From Casp-actino8 sp039800005 (lineage in GTDB: Bacteria > Actinomycetota > Acidimicrobiia > Acidimicrobiales > Ilumatobacteraceae), in NCBI GenBank assembly GCA_039800005.1, contig JBDLRN010000049.1:1-64000 (forward strand): a stretch of 64,000 bases of DNA, given 5' to 3'. Positions 49,707-56,951 of this stretch are shown here, one piece after another; positions within the stretch are counted from its first letter, which is position 1; every line of letters begins with the position of its first letter. The position numbers and the translations under genes are program-made. The notes below the pieces were generated by a model. The model saw only the letters and a list, made by a program, of their open reading frames with translations. It had not been told where the DNA came from and did no database searches.

Positions 49707-51632
49707 TCACCCGGCCGCCGTGCATCCGACATCACCAGGTGACGGTTCGATCGAGAGTTCCTGGATGGCGACCTGAGCGAGAGCGGCGAACACCGGAGCG
49801 GCGGCCGTACCGCCGAAGCGGTCACGGCTGGACGGGTTGGGTTCGTCGATCGACACGAGAATGGTGACACGGGGGTTATCGGCCGGAAGGTAGCCCACGA
49901 AGGTCGCGAAGTAGGCGCGAGAACCGTCCTCGGTCACGTAGGTGCCGTTGTCCTGCACCTTGTAGCCGGTTCCGGTCTTGCCAGCCACCGAAATGCCCTC
50001 GACCTGGGCGCGCGTACCTGTTCCATTGCAGACCACGTCGACCAGGAGTCGCGCCATGGTGTCTGCGGTCTCGGCGGAGATCACGCGATGGGATTCGCCC
50101 ATCGGCGTGTCCCACACGTTCCCGTTCTCGTCGATCGTCGCGTGCACGAGACGAGGCGGAACGTAGGTGCCTCCGTTCGCCACGGCGTTCACGGCCGACA
50201 CGATCTGGAGCGACGTCCCGGCGAATCCATACCCGTAACTGATGGTCGCCTTCTCCGAACCGCGGAGCTCGTCGGCGTCGCGCAACGATCCGGCGCTCTC
50301 GCCCGGGAACTGCAGTCCGGTGGCCGAGCCGAAACCGAACCCTTGCAAGTAGTCGTGCAGACGTTCCACACCGATTGCGTCGGCCGTCATCATCGTGCCG
50401 ATGTTCGACGACTTGGTGAGGATCTGCTGCACGCTCATCGGTTCGGTGGGGTGCGGATAGGCGTCTTTGATCGTGTACTCGTAATCGGTGCCCTCGTCGA
50501 AGACGAAGACGCCGGGGACCAGGAACATGCTCGACGGGGTGACGGCACCGGCGTCGATGGCCGCCGCCACGCTGAAGATCTTGGCGACCGATCCGGGCTC
50601 GTGCGCTTCGACAGCCGCCATGTTGCCCGAGGTCACCTGGGCCACTCCGTCGCCGTTGCGGCCGATGCTGGCGATGGCGAGGATCTCACCGGTCGCCGTG
50701 TCGAGCACGATGGCGTTGCCGCCCTTCGCGGCCAACTCCTCGACTCGTTGCAGGAGAGCCTGCTCGACCTGGTACTGCATCGAACGATCGATGGTCAGCA
50801 CCAGATCGGTACCCGGGCGGGCCGGTTCGATCGTCTGGCTGCCGCCGGGAATGGTGCGACCCGAGTTGTTCACTTCGCGCATCATCAGACCGTCGATTCC
50901 GCGCAGAATCTTGTCGTACTGGAGCTCGAGTCCGGTCGAACCCTCACCGAAGGGATCGGTCTGGCCGACCACGTTGCGCGCCAGGCCACCCGAGACCTGG
51001 ACTCGCTTGGGCTCGGTCACCCCGTTCACACCGGCGAGGCCGAGCGACAGGATCGCCTCGGCCACCTCGTCGTCGACGAATCGCTGCACGTACACGAAGG
51101 ACCGACTGCGGTCGGCCAACTTCTCGGCCAACTCGGCCTCACCCACCGCATCGATCCCGAGCATTTGCGCGAGTAGATGAGCCGTGGCGACCGGGTCTCC
51201 GACCGCGCGCGGGTTGGCGTAGATCGACGTGGCGGGAACCGTGATCGACATCTCGTTGCCGTCGCGGTCGAAGATGGTGCCACGATCGGCGGCAACCGTG
51301 ACGTACGACGACCGTTGCGCCGCACCGTCGGCCCGATACGTCGAACCGTTCAACACCTGAACGTTGACGATCTGGGCCACGAAGAGCAACAACAAAAAGC
51401 TGGCCATGGCGAAGGCCCACTGGGCCCGACGACGCGAGGGCCCGATCTTCCAACGGGCCACGGTCTGGACCTGGCGTCCCCCGCGGCGACGGGAACCGCC
51501 CGTGGTGGTCGCGCGCGAACGTGACGTCGTGCTGGCCCGCGAACGTGACGTCGTGGCGCGCGACGACGCGCCGGAGCGTGAACGTGACGTCTTGCTGACG
51601 CGCGAACGGGGCGGACGGGATCGATCGGTCAC
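49707..51632 (-). CDS. ftsI: Penicillin-binding protein FtsI (PBP3-type transpeptidase)
   Basis: Septal transpeptidase. A Ser/Arg/Thr-rich cytoplasmic tail (1-70) precedes one transmembrane helix (about 71-92), the PBP dimerisation domain (RGTIFDRDGNEM near 117-128) and the transpeptidase domain with SVAK (S348 nucleophile, K351), SSN (408-410) and KTGT (552-555). The loop reads EPGSVAKIF instead of the usual EPGSTFK. 641 residues, GTG start in a GTGA overlap with ftsL. The tail is encoded by duplicated DNA. Confidence 0.96.
   Translation of the reverse strand: MTDRSRPPRSRVSKTSRSRSGASSRATTSRSRASTTSRSRATTTGGSRRRGGRQVQTVARWKIGPSRRRAQWAFAMASFLLLLFVAQIVNVQVLNGSTYRADGAAQRSSYVTVAADRGTIFDRDGNEMSITVPATSIYANPRAVGDPVATAHLLAQMLGIDAVGEAELAEKLADRSRSFVYVQRFVDDEVAEAILSLGLAGVNGVTEPKRVQVSGGLARNVVGQTDPFGEGSTGLELQYDKILRGIDGLMMREVNNSGRTIPGGSQTIEPARPGTDLVLTIDRSMQYQVEQALLQRVEELAAKGGNAIVLDTATGEILAIASIGRNGDGVAQVTSGNMAAVEAHEPGSVAKIFSVAAAIDAGAVTPSSMFLVPGVFVFDEGTDYEYTIKDAYPHPTEPMSVQQILTKSSNIGTMMTADAIGVERLHDYLQGFGFGSATGLQFPGESAGSLRDADELRGSEKATISYGYGFAGTSLQIVSAVNAVANGGTYVPPRLVHATIDENGNVWDTPMGESHRVISAETADTMARLLVDVVCNGTGTRAQVEGISVAGKTGTGYKVQDNGTYVTEDGSRAYFATFVGYLPADNPRVTILVSIDEPNPSSRDRFGGTAAAPVFAALAQVAIQELSIEPSPGDVGCTAAG
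51514..51594 (-). repeat. Direct repeats in the ftsI N-terminal coding region
   Basis: The 18-base unit beginning CGCGAACGTGACG occurs at 51514 and 51538 (24-base period), with a diverged copy at 51577. Together they encode the repetitive Ser/Arg/Thr tail. Unit lengths are multiples of three, so frame is kept. Confidence 0.6.
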
Positions 51633-52216
51633 TTGCGCCCCCCGAGGATGGCCTTGAATTGCCCGTACTCACGCAACGGGTCGTCGCTCTCGCTGAGCAG
51701 AGCAGGATCGACACCGCCGGTCGACACCAGGACGGCGGCCACCGTCATCGGATCGACCGACGTGAAGTCGACACCGACTCCGGGTTGCATGCCGAGGGCC
51801 CGGGCCTCCACCACGAGTCGGGCCGGTTCGCGCAACGTCGACCGCTCGAGACGCAAGGTGTCGTAGCGATCTCGTTCGGCTGCGATGTCGTCCTCGATGC
51901 GGTCGATCTGCATCTGGTTACCGGCGATGTGGGTCTGCGCCACGACGACGGCCATCATGATCGCCACGAGGAGCACGAGCACGCCGAGACCGACCGTGAC
52001 GAGACGACGGCCGGCCGTGGTGGCGTTGCGATGCGTGACGGCGCGAGCGATCGGCGAACGTGACCGGCGCGGTCGAACCTGCTTCGGTGCAGGAGCCACC
52101 GACGGAGTCGCACGTACGCGACGATCGGCTGCGGTCCGCGTGGTGACCCGACGAGCCGACGGCGCCGTTCGCCGACCAGCCGCCGGACGAGGAGCGCGCG
52201 ACAGAGCCCGGGCCAT
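51629..52216 (-). CDS. ftsL: FtsL-like septum formation protein
   Basis: Bitopic coiled-coil divisome protein placed between rsmH and ftsI, the standard ftsL position. The 195 residues have a basic Arg/Pro/Ala-rich cytoplasmic tail (1-70), one transmembrane helix (about 72-93) and a short coiled coil (IDRIEDDIAAERDRYDTLRLERSTL) ending in ARLVVEARALGMQPG, which resembles the FtsL/DivIC end motif. Sequence similarity within this family is low, so the name rests on topology and position. ATG overlaps the rsmH stop (TGATG). Confidence 0.8.
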   Translation of the reverse strand: MARALSRAPRPAAGRRTAPSARRVTTRTAADRRVRATPSVAPAPKQVRPRRSRSPIARAVTHRNATTAGRRLVTVGLGVLVLLVAIMMAVVVAQTHIAGNQMQIDRIEDDIAAERDRYDTLRLERSTLREPARLVVEARALGMQPGVGVDFTSVDPMTVAAVLVSTGGVDPALLSESDDPLREYGQFKAILGGRK

Positions 52217-53139
52217 CAGACGGCCTCCACCACGCGAAGTCGAGCCGACGAACTGCGCGGATTGCGCTCCTGTTCGGTCGCCCGTGGGCGGGCTGCCACG
52301 CGCACCCGACGCACGAGGGCCACGGCTCCGCAACCACACGGAAGGCCGGTCGGGCACGTGCATCCACCGGTCTCGTGATGACGGAAACGCTCCTTGACGA
52401 TGCGATCCTCGCCGGAGTGGTACGACAGCACGGCGACGCGTCCACCCGATGCCATGCGGGCAACCGCGCGGTCGAGAGCGACCGGGAGGACGTCGAGTTC
52501 GCGATTGACCTCGATCCGAAGGGCTTGGAAGGTGCGCTTGGCCGGATGGCCGCCGCGACGACGGGCCGGCGCAGGAATCGCCGCGGACACGATGTCGGCC
52601 AACTCACCGGTGGTCACGATCGGCCGTCGAGCAACGATGGCTTCGGCGATGCGACGGGCGAACTTCTCGTCGGCGTAGGAGCGAAGAATGTCGGTCAACT
52701 CCTCGATCGACGAGTCGTTGACGACATCGGCTGCCGACCGGGCCTCGGTGGGATCCATGCGCATGTCGAGCGGCGCGTCGTGCCGATAGGAGAAACCCCG
52801 TTCGGGAACGTCGAACTGATGCGACGACACCCCGAGGTCGAACAAGGCACCTGACAATCGGTCGACTCCGGCTCCGTCGAGCGCCCCGTCGATGTCGTCG
52901 AAACGTCGGTGTTGAAGCACCACACGATCGCCGTACGGAGCCAGTCGCCGACCAGCCGCCGCCAGAGCCGACGGATCGCGATCGAGCCCCAGAATCGACA
53001 CGTCGGCGCGCGAGGCCAAGATGGCCTCGGCGTGGCCACCGCCACCGAGAGTGCCGTCGAGAACCACGCCGGCCGGGACCACCGAGAAGACGTCGACGAT
53101 CTCGTCGACCATCACCGGGTCGTGCGCGAAGGCGGTCAT
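52216..53139 (-). CDS. rsmH: 16S rRNA (cytosine-1402-N4) methyltransferase
   Basis: SAM-dependent N4-methylation of C1402 in 16S rRNA (formerly mraW). The 307 residues begin with HDPVMVDEIVDV, then motif I DGTLGGGGHAEAIL, GLDRDPSALAAA, FDLGVSSHQFDVPERGFSYR, and GGHPAKRTFQALRIEVNREL near 215-235, SYHSGEDRIVKERFR near the C-terminus. Unusual: a C-rich segment CTCPTGLPCGCG follows, common in actinobacterial RsmH. ATG overlaps the mraZ stop (ATGA). Confidence 0.97.
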   Translation of the reverse strand: MTAFAHDPVMVDEIVDVFSVVPAGVVLDGTLGGGGHAEAILASRADVSILGLDRDPSALAAAGRRLAPYGDRVVLQHRRFDDIDGALDGAGVDRLSGALFDLGVSSHQFDVPERGFSYRHDAPLDMRMDPTEARSAADVVNDSSIEELTDILRSYADEKFARRIAEAIVARRPIVTTGELADIVSAAIPAPARRRGGHPAKRTFQALRIEVNRELDVLPVALDRAVARMASGGRVAVLSYHSGEDRIVKERFRHHETGGCTCPTGLPCGCGAVALVRRVRVAARPRATEQERNPRSSSARLRVVEAV

Positions 53140-53558
53140 GACTCGTCTCCCGCGATGACTTCGGTGCCGACCGCCAGTTGACGTTCGAATCGGGTGGGCT
53201 CCCAGATCTCGACTCGCTCGAAATTGCCGGCCACCACGACCTTGCTGCCGGGGTTGAGTCCGGCGTAGGCCCGCAGTGACTCGTCCAGAGTCACCCGCCC
53301 CTGAGCGTCGATGACGACTTCGACCATGCTGGCCGCCAGAGCGCGGCGCTCCTGTTCGGTCTTCTCGCCCCGCTTGACAGCGGCGGTGACCTCGTCGGCC
53401 AAGGTGGCCGAATCCTCGGCCGTCACGACGGCGATGCACTTGTCCTGGCCGAGAAGCAGGTAGCAGCGGGGCTCCAGCCGACTACGGAACGACGCCGGAA
53501 GCGCGAGTCGACCCTTGGGGTCGAGCTGTCGCTCGTGTTTTCCGACGAATACCTGCAC
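53136..53558 (-). CDS. mraZ: Transcriptional regulator MraZ
   Basis: Ring-forming DNA-binding protein with two AbrB/SpoVT-like halves that regulates the dcw cluster in E. coli and mollicutes. The 140 residues show the twin DxxGRhxhP-type motifs: KHERQLDPKGRLALPASFR (about 7-25) and IDAQGRVTLDESLRAYAG (about 87-104). GTG start with AGGGGA before it. It heads the dcw operon and five 10-base repeats fitting MraZ sites lie over its promoter. Confidence 0.95.
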   Translation of the reverse strand: MQVFVGKHERQLDPKGRLALPASFRSRLEPRCYLLLGQDKCIAVVTAEDSATLADEVTAAVKRGEKTEQERRALAASMVEVVIDAQGRVTLDESLRAYAGLNPGSKVVVAGNFERVEIWEPTRFERQLAVGTEVIAGDES

Positions 53559-53591
53559 TGACTTCCCCTCTGCCCGAGATCTGCTCGTCCT

Positions 53592-53621
53592 ATCCTTGTC
53601 CCCACTTTCCCCCTCTGTCAA
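53592..53621 (-). promoter_or_regulatory. mraZ promoter
   Basis: A perfect -35 TTGACA (53621-53616) followed after 18 bases by AAGGAT (53597-53592), three of six matches to the -10 consensus. It is the best -35 in the window. It lies within the decamer array, so a bound MraZ ring would block RNA polymerase. Confidence 0.55.
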
Positions 53622-53648
53622 CCACTTTTCCCCTTTTTGCGCCACTTT
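53599..53648 (-). promoter_or_regulatory. Probable MraZ operator: five 10-base repeats
   Basis: Read on the minus strand the five contiguous decamers are AAAGTGGCGC, AAAAAGGGGA, AAAGTGGTTG, ACAGAGGGGG and AAAGTGGGGA. AAAGTGG occurs three times at an exact 20-base spacing with degenerate copies between. MraZ is known to bind 10-base-spaced direct repeats with a TGGG or AAAGTG core upstream of mraZ in other bacteria. Confidence 0.75.
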
Positions 53649-53709
53649 CTCCCCCGCCGTCCCCACCGGCCCCCCACCCGGTCGTTCTCTCACGGGGGAC
53701 GGCACACCG

Positions 53710-53765
53710 GGGACGACTCAGAAGGGACGACTCAAAAGGGACGACTCAAAAGGGACGACTCAAGG
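53710..53765. repeat. Four 14-base tandem repeats before the M23 peptidase gene
   Basis: The unit GGGACGACTCAAAA is repeated at 53710, 53724, 53738 and 53752 with changes only in the last four bases (AGAA in copy 1, AAGG in copy 4). A 14-base period does not keep reading frame, so this is probably non-coding upstream DNA in the 235-base mraZ to M23 gap. It ends 28 bases before the proposed GTG start. Confidence 0.8.
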
Positions 53766-53793
53766 TCGGGCCGATCGGAGCCGATACCGGGTC

Positions 53794-55467
53794 GTGCTGT
53801 CGGTGGTCGGAGTCGCTCTGGTCTGGAGTTCGCTCTCCCTGGCCGTCCCGGGACCGGTTCCGACCACTCACCGCGCGCCGACTTCTTCGGCGAGCGCGGG
53901 CTCCCCCGCCAACTCCGGATCCCAGGTGGCCAACACCCCGCTCACCCGCGGTGACCGCGGCCCGCGGGTCGCCGAACTTCAACGAGCCCTGATCGCGGCC
54001 GGCGTCGCCGTACGGGGCGGAGCCGACGGCATCTTCGGAGCCGCCACGGCCCAGGCCCTCGCCACGTTCCAGACGTCGAAGGGTCTCCAACCCGTGGGAA
54101 CTCTCGATGTCACCACCGCGCACCTACTCGGTCTCGGACCCGCCCCCGCTCTTCCTCGCCGGGGTGAACGCGGCGACGCGGTGGTCGCGCTACAGCGAGC
54201 CTTGATCGCCGCCGGCGTGACCGTGCGCGGTGGTGCCGACGGCGTCTTCGGTGGCGCGACCGAAACGGCCGTGTCGTCGTTTCAGTCGACGCGGAAGATG
54301 ACGACGACCGGTCAGGTCGATGTGCGCACGGCAATCGCTCTCGGCATCGCGCCACAGGGTGCACCCGCCAGCAACACACAGAACACGAACACACAGAACA
54401 CGAACACCCAGAACACGAACACCGCGGCGCAGACGTCGTCGACTCTCTCCACCACCGTGGCTCTGCCCCGACGCGGTCAGACCGGTGACGACGTGGCCGT
54501 TCTGCAACGCGCCCTCGTGGCCGCGGGTGCGAACGTGCGCGGTGGTGCCGACGGCGTGTTCGGCCCGGCCACCGAGAACGCATTGAAGATCTACCAACAC
54601 GGAGTGCGCCGACCGGCCACCGGAACGCTCGACGAGATCACCGCTCGATTGCTCGGCTTGCTGCCTGCCCCCGTGGTTCCCCGACGCGGTGATCGAGGTG
54701 ACGCAGTGGTCGCCCTGCAACGCGCTCTCATCTCCCGTGGCGTCACGGTCCGCGGTGGGGCCGACGGAGTGTTCGGCGCCGCCACCGAGAACGCGATCTC
54801 GACGTTCCAGACCGCCCAGGGTCTCACCGTCACCGGTCGCCTCGACCTCGTGACCTTCTACGCGATCACGTCATTCGACGTGACGGCACCGGGATCCCCG
54901 AGTCCGGCATCGACAAGCACGTCATCGACGAGTACACCGGCGACCTCGAACGCCAGCACCACGACCACGTCTCCGATCCAGGCGCAGATCTTCCCCGTCC
55001 AAGGTCCGTGTTGGTTCACCGACACCTGGCACGCCCCACGTTCCGGCGGTCGTCGTCACCTCGGAGTCGACATCATCGCCCCGACCGGGAAGGCGGTCTA
55101 CGCCGTCGCCGACGGCATCATCACGCGAACGTTCCAGGATCGCCCCGGCTCTCTCGGCGGCAACGCTCTGCGCCTGACCGCACCCGACGGGACGTATTTC
55201 CACTACGCGCACTTCTCGACCTTCGCCGACGGCATCGAACTCGGCACGGAGGTGGTGGCGGGCCAGATCATCGGTTACGTGGGATCGACCGGGAGCAGTT
55301 CGACCCCTCATCTCCACTTCGAATACCACCCCTTCGGTGGCGCGGCAGTGAATCCGTTCCCGATGGTGAAAAAGCTCGACGCGTGCAAGGTGGTCGACGT
55401 TCTCCCGCAACCGGGTGCCGTCAACTCCCCAGACGACTCGTCAAGCGGTTCGTCAAACGACTCGTGA
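53794..55467 (+). CDS. Secreted M23 (LytM-type) endopeptidase with four PG-binding repeats
   Basis: Probable cell-wall hydrolase or divisome activator. A hydrophobic signal segment (1-20) is followed by four peptidoglycan-binding type 1 domains (about 50-118, 120-190, 224-290, 295-362), each with LQRALxxxGxxVRGGADGxFG; a TQN-rich linker separates domains 2 and 3. A Ser/Thr linker leads to the M23 domain with zinc ligands H422 and D426 in HLGVD and H508 in HLHFE, so it should be catalytically active. The N-terminus is uncertain: GTG 53794 is the only standard start after the 14-base repeats, but basic residues that would suit a signal peptide lie just before it. Divergent from mraZ. Confidence 0.85.
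   Translation: MLSVVGVALVWSSLSLAVPGPVPTTHRAPTSSASAGSPANSGSQVANTPLTRGDRGPRVAELQRALIAAGVAVRGGADGIFGAATAQALATFQTSKGLQPVGTLDVTTAHLLGLGPAPALPRRGERGDAVVALQRALIAAGVTVRGGADGVFGGATETAVSSFQSTRKMTTTGQVDVRTAIALGIAPQGAPASNTQNTNTQNTNTQNTNTAAQTSSTLSTTVALPRRGQTGDDVAVLQRALVAAGANVRGGADGVFGPATENALKIYQHGVRRPATGTLDEITARLLGLLPAPVVPRRGDRGDAVVALQRALISRGVTVRGGADGVFGAATENAISTFQTAQGLTVTGRLDLVTFYAITSFDVTAPGSPSPASTSTSSTSTPATSNASTTTTSPIQAQIFPVQGPCWFTDTWHAPRSGGRRHLGVDIIAPTGKAVYAVADGIITRTFQDRPGSLGGNALRLTAPDGTYFHYAHFSTFADGIELGTEVVAGQIIGYVGSTGSSSTPHLHFEYHPFGGAAVNPFPMVKKLDACKVVDVLPQPGAVNSPDDSSSGSSNDS
54373..54417 (+). repeat. 15-base coding repeats (NTQNT linker)
   Basis: Three tandem copies of a 15-base unit starting AACACACAGAACACG, encoding repeated NTQNT between peptidoglycan-binding domains 2 and 3. 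In frame, so linker length can vary without frameshift. Confidence 0.75.
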
Positions 55468-56101
55468 CGACCTCATCGATCGCACTCGGATCGAGGTCGA
55501 CGTCGCTTCCCATTCCGCGCACGGCGTCGTCGTCGATGGAGGGATCCACGAGACAGGCCGCCAGAGTCTCGGCGTCCCAGCGAAGGCTCAACGCACACTG
55601 GAAGCGAGCCCAGTCCCGAGTACGACGCTGACTGATTCCGACGACTTTGGCGCGACCGCGGAAGACTTCACCCGGCCCACGTCCGGCGAAGCACACGAGA
55701 CGGGAGATCGCCGACGATTCCAATCCGCCGTGATGCACCTGGAGTTCGTCGATTCCCAGGTCGGTGAGCGACTCGGCCCACGTGTCGCCGAGCCACCACG
55801 TCGCACGTCCGATGTCGTCGTCCCACAGCACGTGACCTCGGGGCAGGAGCACGTCGAGCCACATCGTCCGATCGGGACCGACCAACACCGCACCTCCCCC
55901 GCTGCGACGCTTGACCACCTCGATGTGGCGGCGAGCGCATTGTTCGCGATCGAGAACCGACTCGTCCTGAGTCGATCCGAGAACCACGGCGACGTGTTCG
56001 GGACGGAACCACCACAGATGGGGTACCGGTGTCGTGGGCAGTTCCCGGGCATGGAACGACCCCGCCCCACCTTCGTTCACGCGTTCGACGACGATCGACA
56101 C
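55421..56101 (-). CDS. Lipoate-protein ligase A-like protein
   Basis: Member of the biotin/lipoate ligase (LplA/LipB) fold. KRRSGGGAVLVGP near residues 62-74 is the substrate motif RRxSGGGAV, WLDVLLPRGH follows and AKVVGISQRRTRD has the lysine and QRR block. At 226 residues it is shorter than LplA (about 330) because the C-terminal accessory domain is missing, as in LplJ-small or octanoyltransferase types. The function, lipoate or octanoate transfer, is not settled. GTG 56101 is tentative. The 3' end overlaps the convergent M23 gene by 47 bases. Confidence 0.75.
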   Translation of the reverse strand: MSIVVERVNEGGAGSFHARELPTTPVPHLWWFRPEHVAVVLGSTQDESVLDREQCARRHIEVVKRRSGGGAVLVGPDRTMWLDVLLPRGHVLWDDDIGRATWWLGDTWAESLTDLGIDELQVHHGGLESSAISRLVCFAGRGPGEVFRGRAKVVGISQRRTRDWARFQCALSLRWDAETLAACLVDPSIDDDAVRGMGSDVDLDPSAIDEVVTSRLTNRLTSRLGS

Positions 56102-56105
56102 GTGA

Positions 56106-56603
56106 TCAGGATGCTCGCGCCAGGTAGGGCTTCCACACCTCGGGCACACGACCGACCGAAATGGTCACCCAGGTGAGTTCACGCGGCGCCACCGGGAGTC
56201 GGGCCAGTCGCATGCCAGCCTCGTCGGGCGTGCGATCGCGCTTGTCGAGGTTGCAGCGTCGACACGCGGCGGCGACGTTCTCCCAGACGTGAAGTCCACC
56301 CCTCGACCGCGGCATCACATGATCGATCGAGTCGGCCAACGCCCCGCAGTACTGGCAACGATGGTCGTCCCGCGCGAACACGGCCCGTCGCGACAGCGCG
56401 GTGCGACGGTGATACGGAACCTTGACGACGTACCGCAGGCGGATCACCAAAGGATTGGGAACGGACATCGACTCGGATCGGAGCAATGTTCCGTCGTGTT
56501 CGACGACGTCGGCCTTGTCGGTCAGGACCAGGCAGGCGGCCCGTCGGCACGGAACGACGCTGAGCGGCTCGTAGGTCGCATTGAGAACGAGCGCGCTCCT
56601 CAT
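56106..56603 (-). CDS. HNH endonuclease family protein
   Basis: Small protein of 165 residues with the HNH fold: CQYCGALADSIDHVMPRSRGG near 82-102 and WENVAAACRRCNLDKRDRTPDEAGM near 105-129, giving two CxxC zinc knuckles and the catalytic His. The N-terminal MRSALVLNATYEPLSVVPCRRA is typical of a chromosomal actinobacterial group of unknown role, not an intron or phage homing enzyme. GGAGG lies nine bases before ATG 56603. Target unknown. Confidence 0.88.
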   Translation of the reverse strand: MRSALVLNATYEPLSVVPCRRAACLVLTDKADVVEHDGTLLRSESMSVPNPLVIRLRYVVKVPYHRRTALSRRAVFARDDHRCQYCGALADSIDHVMPRSRGGLHVWENVAAACRRCNLDKRDRTPDEAGMRLARLPVAPRELTWVTISVGRVPEVWKPYLARAS

Positions 56604-56634
56604 GATCAACGCCTCCGTCGCCGCCCGGATCGGC

Positions 56635-56910
56635 TCACGATCGCCACCTTCGAACCCACACCAGATATTTCAGCACATCGTCGGCACGGAATGGCGCCCG
56701 TGCATCGCCGTAGTAGGCCTCTTTGCGGAAACGAAGGTAAGCCCGCGACGGGACCGGCAGGAACGGGGGCCGAGTCCACCAGCGCATGGGAACCAACCGT
56801 CGGACCACGTGCGCCGCCGTCCACCACAATGACGGACGCCCGAGGACGGCGACGACGACGCCCGCGCCGACACGCCATCGCCCCGCCGACGAGATCGACC
56901 CGCCCGTCAC
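56635..56910 (-). CDS. Conserved small basic protein, unknown function
   Basis: A 91-residue Arg/Trp-rich protein. GAGVVVAVLGRPSLWWTAAHVVRRL could be a short membrane or amphipathic segment, then RPPFLPVPSRAYLRFR and a C-terminal block APFRADDVLKYLVWVRRW. The GTG 56910 has GAGG eight bases before it. I recognise no named domain. The stop is 32 bases before the HNH start, so co-transcription with the HNH and ligase genes is likely. Similar residue patterns seem to occur in actinobacteria, but I could not check. Confidence 0.6.
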   Translation of the reverse strand: MTGGSISSAGRWRVGAGVVVAVLGRPSLWWTAAHVVRRLVPMRWWTRPPFLPVPSRAYLRFRKEAYYGDARAPFRADDVLKYLVWVRRWRS

Positions 56911-56913
56911 CGT

Positions 56914-56951
56914 GAGCACCTCACTGCGAGCACCTCACTGCGAGCACCTCA
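56914..56951. repeat. 14-base tandem repeats (2.7 copies)
   Basis: GAGCACCTCACTGC at 56914 and 56928, then a partial copy at 56942 that runs into the acyl-CoA dehydrogenase stop. On the minus strand it supplies the GAGG of the following gene. Same period as the unrelated repeat at 53710. Confidence 0.7.

Noticed and set aside
53515..53793. Extended N-terminus of the M23 protein beginning at a TTG near 53515
   Set aside because: The extension would translate through the mraZ coding start, its promoter, the decamer array and a 14-base repeat that shifts frame each copy; the peptide has no plausible signal sequence until after 53780.
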